Part shown: piece after piece, positions 52,964-61,886 of the stretch
Layout: the number at the start of each line of letters is the position of its first letter
How positions within the stretch are numbered: position 1 is the stretch's first letter
Origin: Methanolobus zinderi
GTDB lineage: Archaea > Halobacteriota > Methanosarcinia > Methanosarcinales > Methanosarcinaceae
Direction: 5' to 3'
Length of the DNA: 64,000 nucleotides
NCBI RefSeq assembly: GCF_013388255.1
Contig: NZ_CP058215.1
Span: forward strand, 868,001 to 932,000
Notes under the pieces: generated by a model
The model's input: the letters and a program-made list of their open reading frames with translations, nothing else
What the model was told of the DNA's origin: nothing
Database searches by the model: none
Position numbers and translations under genes: made by a program

Positions 52964-53986
52964 CTCAAGTCCTTCCTCTTTTACGATCAAGAGAGCTTTT
53001 TTTATTTCCTCATTTGTAAGATGTCTGTTGATCTCAGGATATCTGCAGGCTATATACTCCGGCCTGTACTGGAACATCAGATTTAGTCTTGCTTGTGGAG
53101 TATTTTCCGCTATCCACTTCATGACCGGTCGTGTGCAGCAATCCAGATGTCCCGGCATGACGAGGTGTCGTACAAGCACCTCTGCCTGACGGGCTGCAGC
53201 TTTAAAATTCTGCCCCACCGTATCCATGTAGTTTCTGACCTTTGAATACCTGAATGCACACCTGTCATTACCGTACTTGAAGTCACCAAGGTAGAGATCC
53301 ACTACCCCTTCAAGCAATTTCGCAGATTCAGGAGAATGATACATGTTCGAATTCCATATCACCGGTATGTTGACTTCTATATTTCTGACGATTTTCAGTA
53401 CATTCATCAGGTGAGGTGTGGGTGTAACGAAGTTGACATTTTCAGAACCCTTTGCACGCATGTTGTCTATAATATGTGCGAGCTCTTCCGGTATGACCTG
53501 CCTGCCGTTTTCAGGGTGTGTGGAAATATCCCAGTTCTGGCAGAATACGCAGGAAAAGACACATCCTGTGAAAAAGATCGTATGGGAGGGCACAAGCTGT
53601 GGCTCTTCTCCCATATGCATGAATTCCGCAGCATATCGTGATACGTCCGTAAGTCTGCAGAACCCTTTCTCACCTGCAGGGCGATCAACCATGCAACGGT
53701 GCTGACAAAGGTGGCAGTAGCTTATGATTCTTTCCGATAGTTCGATCTTCAGATCAAGCAAGTTCTTTTCAGCTTCAGGAAGATTTACAGCTTTACCCGT
53801 CTGGAATATCTTTCTCTCAAGATTTCTGTATCTCTTCATTCCTCTGTCATGTATATTCCAGAGTTCCTCTTCCCTAAGACCCGTTTCGAACGAAACATCT
53901 AAGTGTCTCAGGATAATATTTCTTGCAGGAAGTGTGTTGGCCTTTATTCCTGAGTATCTGTCCATAAAGAGTTCAGGCATAAACAT
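52958..53986 (-). CDS. PflX-like radical SAM protein, 3' end rewritten by the casposon
   Basis: The 342-residue protein has an N-terminal cysteine set (CHLCQHRCMV...GEKGFCRL) and the radical SAM CX3CX2C in FFTGCVFSCVFCQNWDIS. It continues with VNFVTPTPHL and VDLYLGDFKYGND, as in PflX/COG1313 proteins related to pyruvate-formate-lyase activase. The substrate is unknown. Its last residues read KEEGLEG because the casposon replaced the original ending ESILV: glycine and stop come from the terminal repeat. The loss of four C-terminal residues probably leaves the enzyme active. Confidence 0.88.
   Translation of the reverse strand: MFMPELFMDRYSGIKANTLPARNIILRHLDVSFETGLREEELWNIHDRGMKRYRNLERKIFQTGKAVNLPEAEKNLLDLKIELSERIISYCHLCQHRCMVDRPAGEKGFCRLTDVSRYAAEFMHMGEEPQLVPSHTIFFTGCVFSCVFCQNWDISTHPENGRQVIPEELAHIIDNMRAKGSENVNFVTPTPHLMNVLKIVRNIEVNIPVIWNSNMYHSPESAKLLEGVVDLYLGDFKYGNDRCAFRYSKVRNYMDTVGQNFKAAARQAEVLVRHLVMPGHLDCCTRPVMKWIAENTPQARLNLMFQYRPEYIACRYPEINRHLTNEEIKKALLIVKEEGLEG
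52964..52977. repeat. Casposon target-site duplication, right copy
   Basis: Ctcaagtccttcct here is identical to 44828-44841. It is part of the radical SAM coding sequence (EEGLE region on the minus strand). Confidence 0.95.
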
Positions 53987-54047
53987 TATTTATTAATTAT
54001 ACTAATTTATAGTAACTCTGGTTAAAAAATTTAGGCGAAATGATAAA

Positions 54048-54905
54048 ATGACAGCTATTGCCCTGATGACAGTAATGGTCCCGGTTGTAATAATGCTTAA
54101 CCTTTTAGCATATTATTTTCTTGTTCCAAAGAAATACAGAAACCTGTATGATTCTTCTGCCATCTCCGACAAGCTAGGCAATTTCTTTTCATACAGTGTT
54201 CTGCCATATTTCCTCATAGTCTCTTTTGTTTACCTGCTTGTAAAATCGCAGGGAGTGATCGCAGAATCAATGGATATAACTCCTTACTATAGGCTTGCGG
54301 AGTTTATCTTTAGTATGGAAGGGAACACTGTCAGCTCTTTCCAGACAATAATGAGCCCGGCCCTGACATATTTCAGTGCTTTCATCTATCTGTTTGGTTT
54401 CTCGTTCCTGCTGATATTCACCTTTGTGGTACTGGTGTGTACCGGCAAGGTTGCTGTACTTCAGGAATATTCCATTGCGGTTGTCCTGGCATATCTGATA
54501 GCCTTCCCTTTCTATATCTTTACACCTGTGAAAGTGACAGGCTATACTCTGCCCACGGTCACTCCGTTGCTGTACGAACTCAATCCGGTCATAAGTGAGG
54601 GTTTACGCAGCGTGGATCCTTATTTTGATAATTGTTTCCCTAGCCTGCATGCAGCATTATCCATTATTGCCATGATGCTTATCGTATTCAGGACCGATCT
54701 CAAACAACTCAAGGTAGTGGCTGTAGTATTGGCTTTACTTATCCAGTTCACGATCTTCTATCTCGGGATACACTGGATAATAGATTTCGTAGGCGGAATC
54801 GTGCTTGCGGGTCTGTGCTACTATGTGGCTACAAGATACAGGGAGAGGATAGTCCGGAAGATGACTGTTTTGCTTGAGCCGCTGGGAAAGAAAACTCTTA
54901 AATGA
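54048..54905 (+). CDS. PAP2-family membrane phosphatase or phosphotransferase
   Basis: The 285-residue protein has about six membrane helices and the PAP2 signature pieces NCFPSLHAALSIIAMM and LGIHWIIDFVGGIVLAG, carrying the two catalytic histidines. The arrangement, with a lumen-facing catalytic site and long preceding helices, resembles the Aur1/inositolphosphotransferase branch, so it may handle lipid phosphates or archaetidyl headgroups. ATG 54048 follows GGCGAAATG-type sequence with weak ribosome complementarity. An MFS gene follows, overlapping only if a longer start is used for it. Confidence 0.82.
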   Translation: MTAIALMTVMVPVVIMLNLLAYYFLVPKKYRNLYDSSAISDKLGNFFSYSVLPYFLIVSFVYLLVKSQGVIAESMDITPYYRLAEFIFSMEGNTVSSFQTIMSPALTYFSAFIYLFGFSFLLIFTFVVLVCTGKVAVLQEYSIAVVLAYLIAFPFYIFTPVKVTGYTLPTVTPLLYELNPVISEGLRSVDPYFDNCFPSLHAALSIIAMMLIVFRTDLKQLKVVAVVLALLIQFTIFYLGIHWIIDFVGGIVLAGLCYYVATRYRERIVRKMTVLLEPLGKKTLK

Positions 54906-54972
54906 ATCTCTTCAATCCGCAGTAACTTCGTTTAATATTCTGATCATAATTCCCGATGGAAGGAAGGCCTTA

Positions 54973-56199
54973 ATGGAAGAAGCATCCGATAAACCTGGAT
55001 CCGGATATGGTTCTCAAAAAGGAAAACTGGATCCGCAGTTATATATTTTATCCTTTTCAAAGCTGTTCAAAGACCTTGGTACGGGAATGCTTGCCTTCCT
55101 GATTCCGCTTTATATTGTAGATCTGAATACTTCGTTTTTTGCTGACACTCCGGTCGTTGTAAAGGCCGGCATTGTTGCAACCGTATTTGGTCTGTCCAAT
55201 GCACTATCCCAGCCCTTTATGGGAAGATTGTCCGACAGGCTTGATCGTAGAAAGATATTTATTGTTGCGGGAATGGTCGGATTCACTATTCTGTCCTTTA
55301 TATATGCCAGAACCACTGAGTTCGAGTATGTGGTTCTATTTCGCTTCATTCAGGGAATTACCGTGGGTGCAACGGTTCCTGCGATAGTTGCAACGGTAAC
55401 ATATCTGTCAACAAGTCAAACGCGGGGAAGGGCGATAGGTATATACTCTTCCCTGCGTGGTTTTGGTTTCGGTACCGGGTCCATACTGGGTGGTATCATA
55501 GTCAATTACTATGATTTCAGTTCCGCATTCTATGTATGCGCACTTCTTGGCCTGATAAGCACCTTTTTGATAACATTCTTTGTAAGGGATGCCCGGGATC
55601 CTTCCGTAAAAAAAAGCAATGTGACCATATCATCTGCAAACGGCATCCAGTTCCGGATACTCGCGCTTGCCATGTTCATGATGATGGTCGGTATCATGAT
55701 AATCTTTGCCTTCCTGCCGGAATACAGGGTCAGACTGGATGCAAGTGAGCTATCCCTGAGTATAGCAGTTTCGGCGTATGTGATATCAAGGGTGCTTTTC
55801 CAGACGCCAATGGGAGTGATCTCTGACAGCATGGGAAGAAAGAGTATGGTGGCCCTGGGTCTTCTTATCAATGTCCCGATAGTTGTGGGTCTTGGATATG
55901 TGGATAGTATTATTCAGCTGATCATCCTGCGTGCATTTCAGGGTATAGCCATGGCAGCGGTTGAAACGCCTGTTATGGCTCTGGCAGTTGAACTTACTGG
56001 TGGCTCTGCTGTGGGTTCCAGGGTCAGCACAATAACAGCTTCACAGGCAGCCGGCATGGCTTTGGGGCCATTGATCGGAGGAGTACTTGCGGGATATGTC
56101 TCTTTCAGGACTCCTTTCTACATCTGTGGTATCCTGATATTGCTGTCCTTTGTACTGGTACTTGCTGTGATACAGGAACCTGAATCATCTAGTGATTGA
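54973..56199 (+). CDS. Major facilitator superfamily transporter
   Basis: The 408-residue protein has twelve predicted membrane helices. The MFS motif A is seen as GRLSDRLDRRKIFIVAG after helix 2, and a matching GVISDSMGRKSMVALG occurs in the second half. The helix 5-like GIYSSLRGFGFGTGSILGG resembles drug or sugar-efflux carriers. The substrate is not evident. I chose ATG 54973 after AAGGAAGG; the frame is open to 54874 inside the PAP2 gene, but the extra residues are not membrane-like. It overlaps the convergent response-regulator gene by 11 bases. Confidence 0.87.
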   Translation: MEEASDKPGSGYGSQKGKLDPQLYILSFSKLFKDLGTGMLAFLIPLYIVDLNTSFFADTPVVVKAGIVATVFGLSNALSQPFMGRLSDRLDRRKIFIVAGMVGFTILSFIYARTTEFEYVVLFRFIQGITVGATVPAIVATVTYLSTSQTRGRAIGIYSSLRGFGFGTGSILGGIIVNYYDFSSAFYVCALLGLISTFLITFFVRDARDPSVKKSNVTISSANGIQFRILALAMFMMMVGIMIIFAFLPEYRVRLDASELSLSIAVSAYVISRVLFQTPMGVISDSMGRKSMVALGLLINVPIVVGLGYVDSIIQLIILRAFQGIAMAAVETPVMALAVELTGGSAVGSRVSTITASQAAGMALGPLIGGVLAGYVSFRTPFYICGILILLSFVLVLAVIQEPESSSD

Positions 56200-57019
56200 C
56201 AGCCTGATTGTCGTTGTAGTTAAAAGAATAGTTCAAAAAAGATTTCTCGACATTCTTTCTGTCGGTTATATCATAGAATACGATAATTGTACCTGTGATC
56301 TCATTGTGGCTGTTTCTGATGGGTGAACCGATAACATCTATTGGTGTACGGATATTTTCCCTGGAAACAAGTACCGTCTTATCCTGAAGTCCGTAGAATG
56401 CACCTTCGTTCATGACCTTCCGGGTGGGGTCAGGGGCCTTTTTCCCGTTTTCCTCACATATGACCCTGAAAATCTCCTCGATGGGTTTTCCAAGAGCTTC
56501 TTCCTGTTTATAGCCGGTGAGTGCCTGTGCAAGAGGATTGACAAATTCAACTCTGCCCTGTGCATCGGTGGAAATGATCGCATCCCCTATATTGCTCATC
56601 AGGGAATTGATCCAGTTCTGGTTATCCTGTACCTTCTCCTTTTCAAGTTCTCGTTTGTACAGTGCGATCTCAATATTGGTTCTCAGTTCCCTGGTCTCAA
56701 AGGGTTTTAAAATATGTCCGAAGGGGCTTGTCAGTTTTGCTCTGGCTATTGTTTTTTCGTCCGAATATGCCGTCAGGTAGATCACGGGAATGTCAGAATC
56801 ATCATGTATTATCCCGGCGGCCTCGATGCCATCCATATCTCCCTTGAGGACGATATCCATCAGTATCAGGTCCGGATTATGTATCTTTGCCATCTCCACG
56901 GCATCCTTTCCCGTGGAAGCCATGCAGGGTACGTTATATCCGAAGCTTTCAAGACTATCCCTGATATCCAGAGCAACTATTTTCTCGTCTTCGACGACCA
57001 TTATCCTTTCATCTGTCAT
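56189..57019 (-). CDS. Response regulator with receiver and PAS domains
   Basis: The 276-residue protein has a CheY-like receiver (RIMVVEDEKIVALDIRDSL, phosphoacceptor Asp in DLILMDIVLKG, lysine in GHILKPFETRELR) and a PAS domain (about 140-255, NIGDAIISTDAQGRVEFVNPLAQALTGYKQEEALGKPIEEIF). It has no DNA-binding or catalytic output, as is usual in methanogen two-component systems, so it probably relays a signal to other proteins. ATG 57019 overlaps the kinase stop (TGATG). Confidence 0.88.
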   Translation of the reverse strand: MTDERIMVVEDEKIVALDIRDSLESFGYNVPCMASTGKDAVEMAKIHNPDLILMDIVLKGDMDGIEAAGIIHDDSDIPVIYLTAYSDEKTIARAKLTSPFGHILKPFETRELRTNIEIALYKRELEKEKVQDNQNWINSLMSNIGDAIISTDAQGRVEFVNPLAQALTGYKQEEALGKPIEEIFRVICEENGKKAPDPTRKVMNEGAFYGLQDKTVLVSRENIRTPIDVIGSPIRNSHNEITGTIIVFYDITDRKNVEKSFLNYSFNYNDNQAVNH

Positions 57020-59055
57020 CAATAGTCCCTTCTTTTGTAGGATAGTTCCTTGAAAGTTATTGTAAATTCCGTACCATGGCTTCTATCAAGTTCGATATTT
57101 CCTTCGATCTGCTCCACCAGTGAACTGACCAGTTGAAGTCCAAGGGAGTCGGTATCCCTGAAATCCATATCTTCAGGGAAACCGGCTCCGTTATCACTTA
57201 CTTTCAGGACGAAACCGTCCTCTTCAGGATACAGCTCCACCCTGATCTCTCCCGTACCTTCCCTGAATGCATGTTTCAGGGAATTTGATACGAGCTCGTT
57301 TATGATCAGTCCTATGGGGATAGATGTATCTATGCCAAATATAATGTTTTTAATATTTATATTGATTTTGATACTGTCCCTGGAGAAACCATACGAACTC
57401 ACAAGATAGTCAACAAGTGTAGGTATGTAGGTTTGAAGGTCTATGTTCTCGAGGTTCTTTGAGTTATAGAGGTTTTCATGGGCCAGTGCCATGGAACGTG
57501 CCCTGTGCTGACTTTCTCTGAAAGCCTCGACGACTTCGCTGTCTGTGAACTTCCTTGACTGGAGCCTTAGCAGACTGGATATGATCTGGAGGTTGTTCTT
57601 CACCCTGTGGTGTATCTCTTTTAAGAGTATGTCCTTTTTACGTGCTTCTTCTGCCTGTTTTACTTCAGTGATATCCTTTACAACGGACAATACTTCATTT
57701 TCACCGTTTACAACAATACGTGCCTCAAAATCCCTCACTTCTCCCTTTACGGGCAACTGATACTGCATTATCTGCATCTTTCCATTTTTCAGTACTTCCT
57801 GTATTATTTCCATTTCTCTGGCTGCAATCTCATGCGGCAGTACATCATCTATCTTGATATCGAGCGGGATGTCCGGGGATTCGTAGAGGCATTCATCGGT
57901 CGAAAGCTTATAGTTGCAAACCCTTCCGTCTTCTTTTATCTGGAATACCATGTCAGGCATTGCCTCAATAATTGCCCGAATTGTTGTATCTCTCTTTGAA
58001 ATAAGTTCTTCGGACTTTTCCAGGGATTTGAACATTCTGTTCATTGAGACCGTGAGTTTTGAGATCTCATCGTCACCCTCTTCGAATATACGTCTCGAAA
58101 AACTCTGATTTTCCCCGATATATCTTATCTCTTTGTTCAGGTTGTTGAGGCGTGAAATGAATAAGTTCTCAAGAAGGGACATCGTCACGACTCCGAAAAC
58201 TGCTCCGGACAGGAGGAGTATCATAATAAAGTAAGTCATTGTTGCCTTACTCTGTTGGTATATACGTCTGGGTACTCCTGCATCGAGGACAATTGAAGGC
58301 TCGCCGTATATATCATCAAGCATAATGCTTCCGTAGATCATTCTCTCATTAGCAGGATTTACGAAAAGGTATTCTCCGGAATCAAGCATCATGTCCGGCT
58401 CTTCCGTGATCATGCTGGAATTTTCGGCATGTTTAATATCCAGTGTCAGATAATTCTCATCCGAAAGCAGGTTTATCTCCGCTTGATCAAGAAAACGTCC
58501 CATCAGTATTGTACCGCCGATGGAATCATCGCCATAGGACCTGATCACTGGCTGAGATGTGACGATCATAGGTGTGTCTGTAAGGAATAACAGGCCTGTC
58601 TTTTTGCTCGAGCCGTTCTCGTGCTGAAGCAGATAACTGTTTGTTTCAAGATGTTCGATCAGGTCCCTGGGTGGCAGGGTCCGGTCGTTTGTGGAGAGAT
58701 CCACACCCTTGGAATATACCAGATCATTGGAAGTATTGTAAAAAAGTGCGAAATTGATCCTTTGATTGATGAATGTTTCATCCATGAGATAACTATCTAT
58801 ATATCTCTGGTTCCTCTGCTGAATAAAATCATATGACTCATCCCATACTGCCCAGTCAACTGTTTTTTTCTCGATGTTTTCCATCTCTGCGTACAATGAG
58901 TTCCTTGCACCCTGTACGTCGTTTTTCAGCTCTTCCTGCTCAAGATAGGCAAAACTGTTCACGATAATTACCTGGGAGCTCATGTAAAGAACGATTATCA
59001 GGCCTATAAGGGTTGCACCGATAATTATGAGAGTCTTTTTTCGTAGTGAGGTCAT
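57019..59055 (-). CDS. Sensor histidine kinase (CHASE4-HAMP-PAS-HisKA_2-HATPase)
   Basis: The 678-residue protein has two membrane helices (about 8-32 and 275-300) that flank an extracellular CHASE4 domain (EKKTVDWAVWDESYDFIQ...INFALFYNTSNDLVYSKGVDL), then HAMP, a PAS domain and the HisKA_2 dimerisation region KEIHHRVKNNLQIISSLLRLQSR with phosphoacceptor histidine. The ATPase has N-box ELVSNSLKHAF and VSDNGAGFPED. It senses an unknown external ligand. It is coupled to the following receiver-PAS gene. Confidence 0.92.
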   Translation of the reverse strand: MTSLRKKTLIIIGATLIGLIIVLYMSSQVIIVNSFAYLEQEELKNDVQGARNSLYAEMENIEKKTVDWAVWDESYDFIQQRNQRYIDSYLMDETFINQRINFALFYNTSNDLVYSKGVDLSTNDRTLPPRDLIEHLETNSYLLQHENGSSKKTGLLFLTDTPMIVTSQPVIRSYGDDSIGGTILMGRFLDQAEINLLSDENYLTLDIKHAENSSMITEEPDMMLDSGEYLFVNPANERMIYGSIMLDDIYGEPSIVLDAGVPRRIYQQSKATMTYFIMILLLSGAVFGVVTMSLLENLFISRLNNLNKEIRYIGENQSFSRRIFEEGDDEISKLTVSMNRMFKSLEKSEELISKRDTTIRAIIEAMPDMVFQIKEDGRVCNYKLSTDECLYESPDIPLDIKIDDVLPHEIAAREMEIIQEVLKNGKMQIMQYQLPVKGEVRDFEARIVVNGENEVLSVVKDITEVKQAEEARKKDILLKEIHHRVKNNLQIISSLLRLQSRKFTDSEVVEAFRESQHRARSMALAHENLYNSKNLENIDLQTYIPTLVDYLVSSYGFSRDSIKININIKNIIFGIDTSIPIGLIINELVSNSLKHAFREGTGEIRVELYPEEDGFVLKVSDNGAGFPEDMDFRDTDSLGLQLVSSLVEQIEGNIELDRSHGTEFTITFKELSYKRRDY

Positions 59056-59204
59056 TATCCACTTTCCCGGGTACTGCAGGAGAGGAAAATATCATCTAGT
59101 ACTTTTTATAAAATTCAATGAAAAAAGGATTTATTAAGTATAAATATTTATCGTTTTTATCACGATATAAATCAGGATTCAAAAAGGGAGTTGAGTGTCT
59201 TAAA

Positions 59205-60524
59205 TTATCCTACGACACTCATTTCCTCTATCCTGACAGAAGGTGTAACCACCCCTCCAACTTTCCTGGTATCGGTGCCTGCACCATCCATTTTTTTGAG
59301 CATATCGAAAATATTGCCTGATATCATCAGGGATTTAATGGGTTTGTCAATCTTTCCGTCCTTGATGGTAAAGGCATTTCTTGCTTCTACGGAGAAATCT
59401 CCCGAAATGGAGTTTGCAGTATGGGCACCGATTACAGTGTTTACAAGTACTCCGTTCTCCGTATCTTTGATTATGTCAGTGCCTGGATAGTCCACGATAA
59501 AGTTCCTCGGTCCCACGGAAGGCGTGGAGAAATATGAGCCTCTTGAAGCATTTCCCGTGCTTTCTACATTGTCTTTTCCGGCGGTATATGAATCATAAAG
59601 ATATGATTTAAACACTCCTTTATCCAGAACGGTGGTACGCTGTGAAGGTACTCCTTCATCATCAGACCGGCCGGTCTCGATTCCACCGTCAAGCACCCCA
59701 TCATCAATTATTGACAGTTTTTCGGTGGCAATATTTTCTCCGATCCTGCCTGTAAGGTTTGACCTTCCCTTCTGTACATTATTTGCATCTATGGAAGGCA
59801 TGAATGCATTACCCAGCAGGTCAGAGAATGCGAAGGGATGCAGGATTACGCTTGTTCTCTGTGCTTCAATGGATATTGCGTTCCTTGAGTTGTCTGCGAG
59901 TTTTGCAGCACTCTTTCCGATAACCTGAAAATCAATGTCATTCTTGCGGGATACTGCAAAGTCATATGCTGTTGAGACACTGTCCCCGGTGGTAATAACA
60001 TCCGTAAAGCCGGAGATGCCTGTGGAGCTTTCCTCGATCTCAACACCATTGGTGTTCATTATCAGGCGTGAGCCAGAGCTTCGGCTGAAATTCCCCGATG
60101 TAACCACAATGCCTGAAACTGACTTTGCACCCTCTATCATCTGCATAGAGCGGGATATACAATCATCAAGTTCCATCTGTTCCAGTTCACTGTCAAGTAC
60201 ACCTGAAACTTCCGGATAGTTTCCGTTGGAGGGCAATGACTTCCAGTCGGGATCACTGTCGCGGACCCTGGCAGAGCTGACAGCACTCTTTGCCGCATCA
60301 TCGATACGGCTGATGATGTTGGTGCTCGCAAATCCCACCGCTCCGTTTATAATGGCGCGTATCCCAAGCCCCTGGGAGATATTCTCCTTTGCGCCCTCGA
60401 TCTCGTCCTTGCGGATGTCCACCGAGGTCTTATGGTTCTCCATTATAAAGATCTCTGCTTCTTCCGCTCCGAAATCCGTTGCGGCTTTCAGTCCCTTTTT
60501 AGCAAGCTCGTACATATCCATCAT
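59205..60524 (-). CDS. tldE: TldE/PmbA-family protein
   Basis: The 439-residue protein is the PmbA/TldE partner of TldD: YELAKKGLKAATDFGAEEAEIF, the HPFAFSDLLGNAFMPSIDANNVQKG segment, PSQRTTVLDKGVFKSYLYDSYTAGKDN and NSISGDFSVEARNAFTIKDGKI. It lacks the HExxxH zinc site, as expected. TldD and TldE form a heterodimeric protease that processes peptides in other organisms. ATG 60524 overlaps the tldD stop (ATGA); upstream in-frame ATG is inside tldD and unlikely. Confidence 0.93.
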   Translation of the reverse strand: MMDMYELAKKGLKAATDFGAEEAEIFIMENHKTSVDIRKDEIEGAKENISQGLGIRAIINGAVGFASTNIISRIDDAAKSAVSSARVRDSDPDWKSLPSNGNYPEVSGVLDSELEQMELDDCISRSMQMIEGAKSVSGIVVTSGNFSRSSGSRLIMNTNGVEIEESSTGISGFTDVITTGDSVSTAYDFAVSRKNDIDFQVIGKSAAKLADNSRNAISIEAQRTSVILHPFAFSDLLGNAFMPSIDANNVQKGRSNLTGRIGENIATEKLSIIDDGVLDGGIETGRSDDEGVPSQRTTVLDKGVFKSYLYDSYTAGKDNVESTGNASRGSYFSTPSVGPRNFIVDYPGTDIIKDTENGVLVNTVIGAHTANSISGDFSVEARNAFTIKDGKIDKPIKSLMISGNIFDMLKKMDGAGTDTRKVGGVVTPSVRIEEMSVVG

Positions 60525-61852
60525 GCACCACCTACCAGAGCTTCGGTAACCATAAGGTGCGGTGACCCGTCTGTCACAGGTACCAGTTGTCCTCCTTTTC
60601 CACATCTTCCGGAGTTCATCGTAAGATCATCGCCTACCATCTTGACATTGTTGAGTATTTCAAGGATCTTCCCGGAAAGTGATACGTCCCTGAGCAGGGT
60701 CGTGAGCTCTCCGTTCTCGATCAGGTAGCCTTTTTCCGCATTGAACTGGAACACTCCTTCACCGGTGTTCACCTGTCCGCCCCTTGAGCCTATAAGGTAC
60801 ACACCGTCACCGATATCTTCAAGCATTTCATCGAACTTCGAGGTTCCGTTATCGATGTAAGTATTACTCATCCTGACGATTGGCCTGGAATGTCCCTGTG
60901 CCCTGCTGTGTCCTGGTGTGCCGCCAAGTTTTGCGGCTGTTTCTCTTGAATGAAGATATGAATTAAGTATCCCATCCTTGATCAGAACTGTCTTTTCGGA
61001 CTGCGCTCCCTCATCGTCAAATGGGAAATAGCCGTACTCATGCAGAGTAGGGTCATCGATTACATTGATAAGTGGTGATCCGATTTCCTGACCTATCCTG
61101 TTCTCGAGAATGGAACTTCCCTCAAGCACAAGATCTGCTTCGGATGCATGTCCCACTGCCTCATGTGCAAAAACACCTGCAAGCTCGGGATCTAGTATTA
61201 CCGGAAGGTTTCCGCCCTTTGCAGGTTTTGCATCGAGGAGCTCAAGGGCTGTCTTTGCAGCTGATTCTGCAAGCTCCATAGCGTCATTTTTCTCAAAAAG
61301 TTCGTAACCCGTGACTCCGAACCTGCTCTCACGACCTGCCTGGTATATTCCGTTCCTTGATGCAACGGCACTGACGGCAAAACCGGTTCTGGTGATGTCA
61401 TATTCTCCCTCGATTCCTGTTGAATCAGAATACATGATTTTGTAGTTGGATTCACTGTAGACGGCACTGACACTTGATATGCCATCCAGATCAGCTCTTT
61501 TTCCCATTTCACTTAGCTGCTTTACCTTCTCTTCAAGGGAAACATCTCTGGGGTCGATCTTTACTTTTGGAAGGTTATCCACCACAGGTTTTGAGACTTC
61601 CATCATCTCTACTTTTTCTTTTGGTGATCGCTCGTCCATACCCTGGGCAAGTTCTGCTGCTGCTCTGATTGCTTTGTTAAGGTCGAAATCCCCGTCTGCA
61701 GAGGTGATTCCCCATGACCCTCCACTAAGGGCACGGATACCCGCCCCCCTGGTGTAGTTGACAGATACCTCTTTAATGTTACCATTATCAAGAACAATAG
61801 ATGTTGTCGTTCCTTCAATTATCTTCGAATCAAAAAAGTCTACTCCAAACAT
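60521..61852 (-). CDS. tldD: TldD metalloprotease
   Basis: The 443-residue protein carries the HExxxH-type zinc site in FAHEAVGHASEADLVLEG and the C-terminal TGEGVFQFNAEKGYLIENGELTTLLRDVSLSGK and NSGRCGKGGQLVPVTDGSPHL. The active site works in an enclosed heterodimer with TldE. ATG 61852 follows GGGAG with suitable spacing; GTG 61858 is just upstream in frame. The tldD-tldE pair lies 34 bases downstream of lonB on the same strand, so all three protease genes may be co-transcribed. Confidence 0.94.
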   Translation of the reverse strand: MFGVDFFDSKIIEGTTTSIVLDNGNIKEVSVNYTRGAGIRALSGGSWGITSADGDFDLNKAIRAAAELAQGMDERSPKEKVEMMEVSKPVVDNLPKVKIDPRDVSLEEKVKQLSEMGKRADLDGISSVSAVYSESNYKIMYSDSTGIEGEYDITRTGFAVSAVASRNGIYQAGRESRFGVTGYELFEKNDAMELAESAAKTALELLDAKPAKGGNLPVILDPELAGVFAHEAVGHASEADLVLEGSSILENRIGQEIGSPLINVIDDPTLHEYGYFPFDDEGAQSEKTVLIKDGILNSYLHSRETAAKLGGTPGHSRAQGHSRPIVRMSNTYIDNGTSKFDEMLEDIGDGVYLIGSRGGQVNTGEGVFQFNAEKGYLIENGELTTLLRDVSLSGKILEILNNVKMVGDDLTMNSGRCGKGGQLVPVTDGSPHLMVTEALVGGA

Positions 61853-61886
61853 ATTCACACTCCCGTAAAAAAGTAAGGTCCCTGTT

